In this document: piece by piece, positions 1 to 9,082 of the stretch | Layout of the letters: every line of letters starts with the position of its first letter | Numbering within the stretch: the first letter of the stretch is position 1 | From: Falsochrobactrum shanghaiense | Lineage (GTDB): Bacteria; Pseudomonadota; Alphaproteobacteria; Rhizobiales; Rhizobiaceae | DNA length: 64,000 nucleotides | Assembly (NCBI RefSeq): GCF_003149535.1 | Contig: NZ_QGDB01000001.1 | Location: 682,001 to 746,000 of the forward strand | Direction: 5' to 3' | Translations under genes and position numbers: made by a program | Notes under the pieces: model-generated | What the model saw: only the letters and a program-made list of their open reading frames with translations | What the model was told of the DNA's origin: nothing | Database searches by the model: none

Positions 1-226
1 CCTTGACGGTAACGGTCTTCTGACCGGTAGTCACAAATGTGGCATTGCCCTTTTTAATATTGAATGTGAAGAAAAGGCCCCCTCGGTAATCACCCGCATT
101 CGTGAGGCTTGCCATGGCGATATTTTCGGAATTTCCGTTGGCCACCGAATTGTCAGTAACCATTTCAATCGTGGTTTTGGCATCGACGGGCAGCACGTTG
201 CTTGATGAAGCATCTGTATTAGTCAT
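1..226 (-). CDS. Ig-like (Big-1/invasin type) domain protein, N-terminal part only
   Basis: An open frame starts with ATG at 226 and runs without a stop off the left edge, giving 75 residues. The start follows an AAGG ribosome binding site 8 bases upstream. The segment DNSVANGNSENIAMASLTN, followed by FFTFNIKKGNATF, has the look of a bacterial Ig-like Big-1 repeat (intimin/invasin class), in which an alanine/asparagine-rich opening strand leads to a V-x-F-x-I strand and an N-A-x-F turn. No signal peptide is present; the Ig-like module starts almost at residue 20. It is the fourth and last visible gene of the minus-strand operon that starts at 3295, and lies 11 bases after the stop of the preceding gene. 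The domain assignment is by eye; the reading frame itself is clear. Confidence 0.65.
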   Translation of the reverse strand, partial: MTNTDASSSNVLPVDAKTTIEMVTDNSVANGNSENIAMASLTNAGDYRGGLFFTFNIKKGNATFVTTGQKTVTVK

Positions 227-237
227 GACAAAAGCCT

Positions 238-1311
238 TTATAACAAAGAACGAAATTCAATTTTATTGGTCCAATAAGCCGATGTTTGCATGCGCGGAAA
301 AGCGGCCACATCGTAAGTGCCGGGCGCGTCGGCTATGACACCGAATTCGGCCATGCCGTTGACAATCGGGGTCGACGGAAGGTTCGTGCCGGGACTGGCG
401 GAATAAGACTTGTTGTAGGTATGCTCAGCCATTCTCAACCCCTCTCCGAGATTGATGTAAAGCGTGTCGGTTGCTGCCGGATTTTTCATGATGAGGCTGA
501 CGATGCACATTGTCTGTCCATCGGCGATACCAACGCTATTGCAAGAAACGGAATCGAAGGCGAGGGCGGCATCGCCTGTTGCCGGAACGTAATTTCCGAA
601 AATAACCGGCTTGCTGATGAGTTCATCCTTTTTGCCGCGCCGGAAAAGGATGATCCGATCCGGATCATCGGCCAATAGGCCGGAAGGCCCTCCCGAGGGG
701 TTAAGGGAATCGATACGGATCAGAACGAGCGGGCAGACCCCACGATCGTCAAAACTGAAAATGCAGGTTTCAGCTCCTCCGCAATCCTGAAAGCGAACCG
801 CGCCGCCACTACGCGCCTCCAGTTCCAAACCTGCCGGCCCCCTGACGACCGCTACATCGGCGGGCATCAGATAGGGATATTTATCTGAATATCCGGCAGC
901 GCCTTGCGTGATGTCGATCGAGATATGCTTTTCCAGCGAATCTGCTTTCACGTCAAAGACAAGAGTTCGAGACAAGCCGATATTCATGGCTGTATCGACG
1001 GACTTTATTTGTAAACTATACCGATTTCCGGCAGTAAAGTTACCTTTTACGTCAACAGGAAATATCGGAGCCTTCCCTTGATTGGGATTCTCTCCATCCG
1101 GATCCAGAGGCTCTATAGGCTGAGAGGCAATCTCTACACCATCCAGCAATAAAATTGCGGTTTGATCTGTTCTTATATTATCCCACGCAGCACATGTAAC
1201 AGAAATTGCACCTTGAACGACATTAAGATACAGAACGGGAGGAGAAGAACTATAATCAAGTACGGCAACTGAAAGATCCGTATCTCCAAGATCAGATAGT
1301 ATATTTATCAT
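238..1311 (-). CDS. hypothetical protein with a beta-sandwich module (357 aa)
   Basis: I do not recognise a named family. The N-terminal 120 residues form a module with the signature V-T-C-A-A-W-D-N-I-R-T-D-Q-x-A-x-L, a PIFPVDV strand, AGNRYSLQI, and a closing S-R-T-L-V-F-D-V. The same pattern makes up most of the 116-aa protein encoded just upstream, so the two are paralogous there. The rest (about 125 to 357) contains five or more cysteines, including a CGGAETC pair, which is unusual for a cytoplasmic alphaproteobacterial protein. There is no signal peptide or transmembrane segment. It has an AGGA ribosome binding site and lies in an operon with Ig-like genes. Base composition becomes more GC-rich toward its 3' half. 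A surface or secreted binding protein is plausible but unproven. Confidence 0.7.
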   Translation of the reverse strand: MINILSDLGDTDLSVAVLDYSSSPPVLYLNVVQGAISVTCAAWDNIRTDQTAILLLDGVEIASQPIEPLDPDGENPNQGKAPIFPVDVKGNFTAGNRYSLQIKSVDTAMNIGLSRTLVFDVKADSLEKHISIDITQGAAGYSDKYPYLMPADVAVVRGPAGLELEARSGGAVRFQDCGGAETCIFSFDDRGVCPLVLIRIDSLNPSGGPSGLLADDPDRIILFRRGKKDELISKPVIFGNYVPATGDAALAFDSVSCNSVGIADGQTMCIVSLIMKNPAATDTLYINLGEGLRMAEHTYNKSYSASPGTNLPSTPIVNGMAEFGVIADAPGTYDVAAFPRMQTSAYWTNKIEFRSLL

Positions 1312-1376
1312 AAATATATCCTATTTATAATATAAATATAATAATTGTATATGTTGAATATTGTTAAATAATACTA

Positions 1377-1727
1377 TTATGATATACTAATAAAAAGAGA
1401 TTGGCTTCTGCTTTTATTAGGATTGTCGGATCCATCCGGCTCAACAACCTCTATATATATTTCGTAGCCCTGACCCGACTGAAAGTGATTTGCGGTGGCA
1501 AGACTGAAGATTGGCGGGGACGCCAGGCGATCTTTGTAAGAAATAAGTTGCATCGACGCGACAGCGTTGCTATTGATAAATAGTGTAGCATGCTGAGTAG
1601 TTCTAATATGCTCCCATGGATCACAGGTAAATTGAATTGTATTACCAATATCTGAAATATTAATATGTCCATTATCTATGTGGTTTTGTATTATAAACGG
1701 AGTTATTTGACTTAAATTCTTATTCAT
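1377..1727 (-). CDS. small single-module beta-sandwich protein (116 aa)
   Basis: This short protein is essentially one copy of the module found at the N-terminus of the 357-aa protein downstream. The shared pattern is T-C-x-x-W-[DE]-x-I-R-T-x-Q-x-A-x-L, then PPIFSL, G-x-x-Y-E-I, and a serine-led last strand (SQSLFISIS). No signal peptide is visible. The ATG follows an AGG ribosome binding site and starts 8 bases after the stop of the 519-aa gene, so it is almost certainly in the same transcript. The gene is strongly A+T-rich. It could be a stand-alone subunit or a decayed copy, but the frame is intact and the module is complete. Confidence 0.7.
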   Translation of the reverse strand: MNKNLSQITPFIIQNHIDNGHINISDIGNTIQFTCDPWEHIRTTQHATLFINSNAVASMQLISYKDRLASPPIFSLATANHFQSGQGYEIYIEVVEPDGSDNPNKSRSQSLFISIS

Positions 1728-1735
1728 TGTTTTAC

Positions 1736-3295
1736 CTATATAATTCTGGTTGAAAGAGTGCCCGTAGAAAAACTGCTTGCCGCAATTTCTTTATTCGTAC
1801 CTTTCGGCGTTACAGAATAATACATTTTATACAAATTTTTATACTGACTATTTTTTGGCGTTCCGTATCCGGATATATCACCAAAAGGAATAGTTATATG
1901 GAATTCCGTGTCGGTTGGAGTAATTACTGTTGCTTTGTAATTGTATTTGTTGGATGCAAAATTATCGTCAGCTTTATAGTCGCCCTGGAAGGTGGCGTGC
2001 AGCGTTACAATATCACCGGCTTTCAGGGTATAATTTAAATCTTTCAGGAGAATCTCGGTGTCTATAGCTAAATTTATGGAGGTTATGTAATCATGATCAA
2101 CTCCATTTTTAACTATACTGCCAATGTTAATGACGCCGCCATAGGGATCGGCCATAGGGCCCAGGATTTGATTTTCCGGCTGAGGATCGGGGAGCGGTCC
2201 AAAAATCGGTATAATACTTGTCAGCGATTTTATAATATCCCCTGTATGGGTCCTGAAATAGTATAAATAGTTATTAGTTTTTACATGAGGGTTGTCATTA
2301 ACGATAAGATCATCAATATTGGCGTCTACTTTAATATAATTGGTGTCTTGATTAAGATTATCAAACTCCGCTTGATTCTGGAATTTATCATTGAGGAAAA
2401 GACCAATGAATTCTTCGTTCGTGATGTTGTTGTTTTCAACCGTCACCGGAAACGTAGTTTTATCGTAATTGGGCAACAATCTGGCAATGTTCGTCTTCGG
2501 AGGATCAAATTCGTATCCTGCCAGCTTTTCGTAAACATAAACGAAGCAACCATCTAGAGAATACCCCCCTGATGTAACTGTTATCTGTACATAGCCGGCA
2601 TTGCTGTTGGAGCCTATATATAATGTTGCAACGCCATTTGTATCTGTTGGTAATGTAACCGTTGAGTCATTTGAATTATTACGATTTGGAGTCAAATTTA
2701 GCGCTATCGGAGCTTTGTTTCCATTATAGAAAGCCCCTGTCTGGCTTGTAGGCTGGGTTCTAACATTTTTTATTGTAAATGATACGGGATATTCGGTCAC
2801 AGTATTCTTGTCAGAATCGAAGACTGTTACGTCTATTTGAGTAACAAGTGTCGGAGAATCGTCAGGTTTGCCAGGGACTGGTGATACCAGCAATGCTGGA
2901 GCAGGTTGCTTGGTGATGTAGGGAATTGCAGTTACCGGCTCAACGGTAAAAGTTATTCCTGTACTGGGCCAGGTAGTGGAGTCTCCTGTCTTGGAGCCGC
3001 TAACGCTACACCTACCATAAGTCTTGGCGACAACCATCATGCAGGCAGTATATTTATTCGGATCTTTCGGGTCCTGGGTTATCGGTACGGTGTAGTTAAA
3101 GCCGGGAGCGGGAGAAATATTTCCATATTTTTTAGGTGAGAAACTAAATGTGTAAGTGTCAACTCCGGGAGTTGGTCGGTCATTATCGTTACCGGAGTAT
3201 ATCAAAGTCGCACTTATTCTCGTCTGTCTTGTCGGGTTGGTTAAGGAGTCGGTGTAGACGATTGAAATATCATCAATATTTGCTTTAGTACCCAT
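1736..3295 (-). CDS. Ig-like domain protein with C-terminal AGD-type module (519 aa)
   Basis: This is the first gene of the minus-strand operon; its ATG follows an AAGGA site 7 bases upstream. The middle part (about 140 to 260) reads like a Big-1-type Ig domain, with TQIDVTVFDSDKN, YPVSFTI, a long loop, then LPTDTNGVATLYIGSNS. The last 130 residues carry a different module: LKAGDIVTLHATFQG, a T-D-x-x-F-H-I-T-I-P strand, and LYKMYYSV followed by a serine-rich end strand. That arrangement recurs at the N-terminus of the 362-aa protein at 6943-8031. No signal peptide, lipobox or membrane segment is seen, which is odd for Ig-like proteins and implies either an unknown export route or an intracellular scaffold role. 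Only 44 bases separate it from the divergent autotransporter. Confidence 0.7.
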   Translation of the reverse strand: MGTKANIDDISIVYTDSLTNPTRQTRISATLIYSGNDNDRPTPGVDTYTFSFSPKKYGNISPAPGFNYTVPITQDPKDPNKYTACMMVVAKTYGRCSVSGSKTGDSTTWPSTGITFTVEPVTAIPYITKQPAPALLVSPVPGKPDDSPTLVTQIDVTVFDSDKNTVTEYPVSFTIKNVRTQPTSQTGAFYNGNKAPIALNLTPNRNNSNDSTVTLPTDTNGVATLYIGSNSNAGYVQITVTSGGYSLDGCFVYVYEKLAGYEFDPPKTNIARLLPNYDKTTFPVTVENNNITNEEFIGLFLNDKFQNQAEFDNLNQDTNYIKVDANIDDLIVNDNPHVKTNNYLYYFRTHTGDIIKSLTSIIPIFGPLPDPQPENQILGPMADPYGGVINIGSIVKNGVDHDYITSINLAIDTEILLKDLNYTLKAGDIVTLHATFQGDYKADDNFASNKYNYKATVITPTDTEFHITIPFGDISGYGTPKNSQYKNLYKMYYSVTPKGTNKEIAASSFSTGTLSTRII

Positions 3296-3339
3296 TATAA
3301 AATCCTTATTTATATTCTATATTTTAGAAAGGCTATACT

Positions 3340-6300
3340 ATGTTAACTCATAGGCAATGGAAGCTGATATTATTGACGGGAACATGCATTGTTTATTGGA
3401 ATTCAGCATATGCGCAGACAAAATATGGCGATGGCGGCGGCATCGGGGGCTATGCGGCCGGTGGTGAGGCTGTTGGCGGAAAAGGGGGTGGAGTTACAAC
3501 CACAGGAGGGGAGGGCGGCGGCGCGTTGGGCGCCGGTCCCGTTGCCCCTGCTGTGGAACACAATGGCGGACATGGTGCCCCGGGAAATGGCGGCGCAGCC
3601 ACGCAAGCAGCGGGGGGCATCTTCGGCGGTATTATCAACAGTTCGACAGATCCAATATCCACGGCAGACAATGTGGACGGAGGAGATGGGTCTGCTACTG
3701 AAGAAGCAGGCGGCGGCGGCGGAGCTGTGCGCGCTGTTATCAATGCAGCAAATTACACGATTGACGAGGGTGTTTTGATCCAGGGAGGGATTGGCGGACA
3801 GACGAGTTTAAGCCAGACCAATCCGGCCCCCAGGGGAAGCGGAGGCGGGGGAATCGGGCTCATTCTCAATGGCGAAGTACTTACGGTTCGGGGGCGTGTC
3901 TATGGAGGGGCGTCAGTGTCTAATGCGCACCCAGGTCCCGGCGCGGCCCCGAGTGAGTTTACGGGCGGAGGCGGATTGGGAATATTGTTGAATTCGGGAA
4001 GACTGGATGTCTATGGGACGGTCCAGGGGGGCACTCCCGACGCGCCGTTGAAAGGCGGAGATTATACAGACGGGCAGGTACCGGAAGGCTCTCCAGGCGG
4101 TGGCGTTTATATGAAGTCCAACACCACGCTTAATGTTTTGCATGGAGGGGCAGTAGGTACTGGTGGACAAATTCATACCAAGCAAAAACTTCCTCCAGCT
4201 GTTATATTACATGGAGACAACAGTACGATTAGCAATGAAGGTACTATTTATAAAGCTATACCGGCCCAGGATGAATTCTTTCAGCACGAAGAATATATTG
4301 TTCCAGCCATATATGTGTTGGGTAATGGAAATAAAATTATCAATAAACACACAATTCAGGGAAATGGCACTGTAACAGAGAATGGATTTGTTTCCACATC
4401 GGAAGCAATAGAATTTGAGGGCAATAACAATATTCTGGAACTTTGGGGCGGGCAGAATATGCGGGGTGTTGCCCGCGTCACGAGCGGTTCCGATAACCAT
4501 CTAATTCTTGCAGGAGAAACATCCGATACATTCAACTTTGGCCTGCTGGATGGCATTGCTACCGTACCTGAAAGCCGGAAGCTGGGAGGTTATGTCGGGT
4601 TTGCCGATTTCACGAAAAACGGGACGAGCACCTGGTCGGGTGGAGGAATATCCAAGGCGACCGGCCCGTGGATGATTAACGAAGGCACCCTGGCATTGAC
4701 GGGCGATGGCAGTCTGGCATCTCATCAAAGCGTGACGGTGGATGCGACGCTCGATATTTCCGGCATCGATGATACCACTACGATGAAGAATGTTTCCGGC
4801 AATGCCAATGGCCGCATCATTCTGGGGGGCAAGGCGCTGGCCTTGCAGGCTGATACGCCGCAGACTTTTGCCGGTATCGCCTCTGGTGACGGCGGAGGCG
4901 TTAATATTCTCAGCGGCACGCAAATTTTTACCGGCAACAATATATATACGGGTACGACAGGCATCGCTGCCGGAGCGAAGCTGCAATTGGGTGATGGCGG
5001 CACCTCCGGCACCGTCGCCGGGACCGTCGCTGTTGACGGCACGCTTTCTTTTGACCGTTCCGATATATGGTCCTTTGGCGCCACGCTGCAAGGACCGGGC
5101 ATGATCGCCCAGAACGGTTCCGGAAAAACCCGGCTTAATGGAAATGGCAGCGGCTTTACCGGTATTGCCGCCATCAATAAAGGCGGGCTTATTGTTAACG
5201 GTACATTGGGGGGGTCTGTCGATCTGCAAGCCGGCAGGCTGGAGGGAACCGGTACTGTGGGATCCGTCACCAGCACAGCCCACGGCACCATCGCTCCCGG
5301 AGATGGCGGTCTGGGCACATTGACAATCAAGGGCAACTATACTGTCAGCGGCGGTATTGTCGAGATAGCCTCGGCACTGGCCGCCGACAATTCGCCGACC
5401 AGCCGGCTGGCCGTCACCGGGAATACGTCCGGGACCGGCAAGGTTCATGTTACCAACCGTGGCGGCGTCGGCGCACAGACCGCTGCGGGAATTGAGATCA
5501 TCAGCGTCGGTGGACAATCGAATGCAGTGTTCGCGCTCCAGTCAGACTTTACCACCAAGGATGGACGGCCTGCGATAGTCGCAGGCGCTTATTCTTACAG
5601 TCTTTACAAGGGGCAGCCGACGCAGGCCGACGGCAACTGGTATTTGCGTTCAGAACTGACCAACCAACCAAATCCGCCTACGCCGCCAACACCACCAACT
5701 CCACCAGTTCCGCCTGCTCCGCAGCCGCATTACAACCCCGCTACGCCGGTCTATGAAGGGGCTGCACAGAGCATGAAACTGTTGAACCGTCTGCCAAGCT
5801 TGCAGCAGCGTGTTGGTAATCGCCACTGGGGTGGTGCCGCCAACCGGGCCATGGTGCAAGGCGATGGGCCAGGATGGATGGAGGGCGCTCCTTCACCCGA
5901 TCTGGGGGCGGCGATCGACAGCAACGGCATCTGGGCACGGATCGAGGGCGGGTATAGCCATCTTCGTCCGCAAAGCTCGACGACCAACATGCGTCAGAAT
6001 ATCGATACGGCACTGTTTCAGGCGGGTATTGACGGCCTGTTCCATGAGGGCGAAAACGGGAGGCTCATTGGCGGCATGAGCGGTCATTACGGCAAGGCAA
6101 ATTCCGATGTCGTCTCGCCGCATGGTGACGGCAAGACAGATATAGAGGCCTGGGGGCTGGGTGCCACACTAACCTGGTATGGCGAGAGCGGAATCTATCT
6201 TGACGGTCAGGCGCATGTGAACTGGTTCCGGTCCGATTATCATTCCACCACCGCCAACCGGGAACTTGCCTCCGGGCAAGACGCCTTCGGCTATGCGATC

Positions 6301-6759
6301 AGCGTTGAGACAGGGCAGCGTATCGTCTTTGATCCGTATTGGTCCGTGACGCCGCAGGCGCAACTGCTCTGGTCTTCAATCGATGCGGAGAGTTTCCGTG
6401 ACACATGGGACACGACAGTGCGCATGAAAGATGGCAACAGCCTGACCGGGCGTCTCGGGGCCTCCCTCGATTACCGAAATTCCTGGTACAGCAATGAGGG
6501 ACAGCTGTCCCGGGTCAGTGCCTATGCCATAGCCAATGTTTATCAGGATTTTCTACGCGGTACTTCGGTGCATGTGGCCGATACCCGTTTCCGGACCCAG
6601 CAGGATCGCACGTGGGCGGGGCTTGGGCTGGGAGGCACCTATGCGTGGAACGACGATAAATATGCCGTTTATGGTGAGGGCGCCGTCAATACCTCCCTCA
6701 ATAACTTCGCAAAAAGCTATGACCTTAAAGGCACGATCGGTTTCCGTGTCAAATGGTAG
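3340..6759 (+). CDS. classical (type Va) autotransporter, pertactin-like, 1139 aa
   Basis: The protein starts with a Sec signal peptide (about residues 1-25, cleavage after NSAYA). A glycine-rich stretch follows (27 to about 190), then a long repetitive passenger with beta-helix character containing the PATR-like phrase NGTSTWSGGGIS and repeated G-T-L/N-x-G-x-L rungs. Near residue 777 there is a proline-rich linker (PPTPPTPPVPPAP). From about residue 850 comes an autotransporter beta-barrel (GIWARIEGGYSH onward) ending in GFRVKW with a terminal aromatic residue, as expected for BAM recognition. It resembles Brucella monomeric autotransporters (Bma/Oma group) in layout, but I cannot assign an orthologue. 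The upstream AAAGG site supports the ATG at 3340. The gene is divergent from the Ig-like operon and is followed by a strong hairpin. Confidence 0.93.
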   Translation: MLTHRQWKLILLTGTCIVYWNSAYAQTKYGDGGGIGGYAAGGEAVGGKGGGVTTTGGEGGGALGAGPVAPAVEHNGGHGAPGNGGAATQAAGGIFGGIINSSTDPISTADNVDGGDGSATEEAGGGGGAVRAVINAANYTIDEGVLIQGGIGGQTSLSQTNPAPRGSGGGGIGLILNGEVLTVRGRVYGGASVSNAHPGPGAAPSEFTGGGGLGILLNSGRLDVYGTVQGGTPDAPLKGGDYTDGQVPEGSPGGGVYMKSNTTLNVLHGGAVGTGGQIHTKQKLPPAVILHGDNSTISNEGTIYKAIPAQDEFFQHEEYIVPAIYVLGNGNKIINKHTIQGNGTVTENGFVSTSEAIEFEGNNNILELWGGQNMRGVARVTSGSDNHLILAGETSDTFNFGLLDGIATVPESRKLGGYVGFADFTKNGTSTWSGGGISKATGPWMINEGTLALTGDGSLASHQSVTVDATLDISGIDDTTTMKNVSGNANGRIILGGKALALQADTPQTFAGIASGDGGGVNILSGTQIFTGNNIYTGTTGIAAGAKLQLGDGGTSGTVAGTVAVDGTLSFDRSDIWSFGATLQGPGMIAQNGSGKTRLNGNGSGFTGIAAINKGGLIVNGTLGGSVDLQAGRLEGTGTVGSVTSTAHGTIAPGDGGLGTLTIKGNYTVSGGIVEIASALAADNSPTSRLAVTGNTSGTGKVHVTNRGGVGAQTAAGIEIISVGGQSNAVFALQSDFTTKDGRPAIVAGAYSYSLYKGQPTQADGNWYLRSELTNQPNPPTPPTPPTPPVPPAPQPHYNPATPVYEGAAQSMKLLNRLPSLQQRVGNRHWGGAANRAMVQGDGPGWMEGAPSPDLGAAIDSNGIWARIEGGYSHLRPQSSTTNMRQNIDTALFQAGIDGLFHEGENGRLIGGMSGHYGKANSDVVSPHGDGKTDIEAWGLGATLTWYGESGIYLDGQAHVNWFRSDYHSTTANRELASGQDAFGYAISVETGQRIVFDPYWSVTPQAQLLWSSIDAESFRDTWDTTVRMKDGNSLTGRLGASLDYRNSWYSNEGQLSRVSAYAIANVYQDFLRGTSVHVADTRFRTQQDRTWAGLGLGGTYAWNDDKYAVYGEGAVNTSLNNFAKSYDLKGTIGFRVKW

Positions 6760-6784
6760 CCTGTGCACAAAAGCGATGAAAACA

Positions 6785-6806
6785 GAAAGGCCCGAACGGG
6801 CCTTTC
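6785..6806 (+). terminator. intrinsic terminator-like hairpin after the autotransporter
   Basis: A 10-bp perfect inverted repeat (GAAAGGCCCG with CGGGCCTTTC, nearly no loop) starts 26 bases after the autotransporter stop. The T-rich 3' arm acts as the U-run. It is nearly symmetrical, so it may also end transcripts coming from the opposite, convergent cassette. Confidence 0.75.
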
Positions 6807-6942
6807 ATTATCCTGAGCACGCTTTGGACCAGTCAGACCCGAAACTTACGCTAAATAGCCATTTTGCACTTCGGAAATGACAGGTTTGTTCGTTTAATAT
6901 TTTTAATATAAGATATATATAGTATTAATATTGTATAACTTA

Positions 6943-8031
6943 TTAATCACTCTTAAAATTATCTATATTTAATATAAAACTATTAGTTAAAAGGTTAATA
7001 TTTTTCTTTATAATTGCTACAGAGAAAGCTGTATTATTAAAATAATTTATGTTAATTTTATTAAGATGCGTATATGGAATTACTATATCTCTACCAATTA
7101 TGTTATCGCTTATAGGAAATAATGTTGCTTTCATCATATTCTTATTAAAAAGACCTACCCTAATAATATCTCCGGATTCCATTGCTTCATGGTGCTCTAC
7201 TATTATGTCTAGTTTTCCTTCCACTATATTCAAGGCGTTACATGAAAATGCATATGACATTTTAGCGGGGCTGATTTGCAGGGAAGCTGGAATCTTTATC
7301 TTGGCTACAGGTGTTGAATGAATAGCCACAGAATTACTGTCCTGTGATATTGCAATGATCCATACATTGACATCTTCGCCAGCGTGGCGATACAATTTCA
7401 TTGAATCCACCAAGAATATAAGATTATCATATGCTTCTAAAGTGGAAAAATGATCGTAATATAAATAATTATTGTTAGTATCTGTAATTAATAAGTATGC
7501 TTCGGAAATATCTTTATAAATAGTGCTATCGTTATTTGAGGCAAATACAGTCCTACTTTTTCCTAAGCAATCGTCAGTCAATTCATCGAGGAAAATGTTT
7601 TCATAAATACTAACGATATTAAGCTCATTATTATATTGATCTGCTACACGAATGATTGAATTTTGAGACATATTATCATCAGAATAGCTGTCATTATTAT
7701 TTACATTGTATGTTATCGGAATCTTGTTTCCGGGTTTAATACTTTCTGCAGGGATAGAATCCGAAGTTAAAAGAACGACGATTTGATCGTTTACATCAGA
7801 AGAAGTGACTTCATAGGCACTTGTAACCCCTGCTGCAATATTAAGATTGATGGTGTCGCCAGCTGCCATATTCGGATAAGGCGGTATGATTACAAATACG
7901 CGAAAGTCGTCCTGAGCTTCCGCAATATAAGGTGGAAATATGCTGGGGGGGACCAGATCGGGGTTGGGTTTTACATTTGTGTTAATGGTGGAATATTCTC
8001 TATTGATGCTGGCGGTAAAATTGATTTTCAT
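6943..8031 (-). CDS. hypothetical beta-sandwich protein, third gene of the lodAB-like cassette (362 aa)
   Basis: The frame overlaps the end of the lodB-like gene by 32 bases and has its own GGAGAG site just upstream of ATG 8031, so translation is probably coupled. Residues about 45-130 carry the module NMAAGDTINLNIAAG, then S-D-V-N-D-Q-I-V-V-L, then I-P-I-T-Y-N-V and a serine-led strand. This matches the C-terminal module of the 519-aa protein on the other side of the autotransporter. A second, more diverged copy seems to lie near 250-350 (ESGDIIRVGLF, then DIVIPY). The protein has no signal peptide. It is very A+T-rich, in contrast to the lodA-like gene. Function unknown; its position suggests it works with the quinoprotein. 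Confidence 0.72.
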   Translation of the reverse strand: MKINFTASINREYSTINTNVKPNPDLVPPSIFPPYIAEAQDDFRVFVIIPPYPNMAAGDTINLNIAAGVTSAYEVTSSDVNDQIVVLLTSDSIPAESIKPGNKIPITYNVNNNDSYSDDNMSQNSIIRVADQYNNELNIVSIYENIFLDELTDDCLGKSRTVFASNNDSTIYKDISEAYLLITDTNNNYLYYDHFSTLEAYDNLIFLVDSMKLYRHAGEDVNVWIIAISQDSNSVAIHSTPVAKIKIPASLQISPAKMSYAFSCNALNIVEGKLDIIVEHHEAMESGDIIRVGLFNKNMMKATLFPISDNIIGRDIVIPYTHLNKININYFNNTAFSVAIIKKNINLLTNSFILNIDNFKSD

Positions 8032-9082
8032 TTTTCTCTCTCCAAAATAAACTTTGCCATCTTTTTTCTAAACTATAAATTGAATTTATATCTTGAGTAT
8101 AATTTGCCCTTTTTATTTCTATGTCTCGCTTTAGATTATCCAGTTCTCGAAAATCACCTGTAAAGGCTTTCAAGAGGGCTCTTGCACCAAATATTCCATG
8201 GGCCAAGGCATTCAGAATGCCGTGAGCTGATAGAGGCTCGAAGGTCATTGCCGCATCTCCGACGGCCAGCCAATCCTTGCCAGCGGTGGTTGCCAGCATC
8301 GAACCGCAGGCATTCATTCCCCGCAAACGCGACCATGATGCATCGAAACTGCAATGCCTGCGCAAATGCAGTGTTTTTTGCATGGCATTTGCGAAAAGAT
8401 GCTCGTTGTGAACCAGACGTTTCGCGTTGGCAGGCGTTGTATGAAAGGCAACTACGCGGCGGTTGCCGGGCAGCGCTGCCGTATACCACCAGCCTTCGGG
8501 GACAGCTTCGATCAGGGTGCGGCTTTCAGGCGAGCGATTTGGCCCCCAGCTAAACACCGCAACCAAGGGGCTGTCTGCAACACGTTTGATTCCCAAAGAT
8601 CGGGAGACCATACTTTGTCGGCCACTGGCATCGACGATCCACCGGGAATAGAACGCCTTGTCTGTGAGTTGTACTTTCCAGCCCGAATTCTCATTTCGGC
8701 GAGCATTCCTGACCTGTCCAACAAGAACATCTGCTCCTGTCGAGCGAACTGCCGCCTGCAAACATCGATCAAAGGCATTACGGTCCAGATGCCATCCGCT
8801 GCCGAACCTGTCGAGAATGAAATCTTTCTCGATCAGCCTTTCGCTCCCCCATGAAAACACATCGCCAATATACTCCAATGGTTGACTTTTCCGTGCCCAG
8901 TCGAAAAGACCGCTTCGTTTCAGCAGATGGATTCCTTGCCCGGACAGGCATTCTCCGATTTTCTGCTTCGTGCCTGGCGGCTGCCGATCAATGACCAGGA
9001 CGCGCAATCCGGCCCGGGCGAGGGTGAAGCCGGCGGAGGAGCCTGCTACCCCGCCGCCAATGATGATGCAATCGTAGCTCAT
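8000..9082 (-). CDS. LodB-like FAD-dependent tryptophan-modifying flavoprotein (360 aa)
   Basis: The N-terminus has a Rossmann FAD-binding motif (IIIGGGVAGSSAGFTLARAG). A DASG segment and the motif GDAAMTFEPLSAHGI are typical of the p-hydroxybenzoate-hydroxylase/tryptophan-halogenase-like flavoprotein fold. LodB-family enzymes are known to be required for making the cysteine tryptophylquinone (CTQ) cofactor of their LodA partner. Here the ATG at 9082 overlaps the TGA of the LodA-like gene as ATGA, which is strong context support for that role. Length is near the family norm. The specific LodB assignment rests on context plus fold, since many flavoprotein monooxygenases share these motifs. Confidence 0.85.
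   Translation of the reverse strand: MSYDCIIIGGGVAGSSAGFTLARAGLRVLVIDRQPPGTKQKIGECLSGQGIHLLKRSGLFDWARKSQPLEYIGDVFSWGSERLIEKDFILDRFGSGWHLDRNAFDRCLQAAVRSTGADVLVGQVRNARRNENSGWKVQLTDKAFYSRWIVDASGRQSMVSRSLGIKRVADSPLVAVFSWGPNRSPESRTLIEAVPEGWWYTAALPGNRRVVAFHTTPANAKRLVHNEHLFANAMQKTLHLRRHCSFDASWSRLRGMNACGSMLATTAGKDWLAVGDAAMTFEPLSAHGILNALAHGIFGARALLKAFTGDFRELDNLKRDIEIKRANYTQDINSIYSLEKRWQSLFWREKNENQFYRQHQ

Noticed and set aside
4501-5517. A 338-codon minus-strand frame opposite the autotransporter
   Set aside because: Mirror of the Gly/Thr-rich passenger; not supported by composition or motifs.
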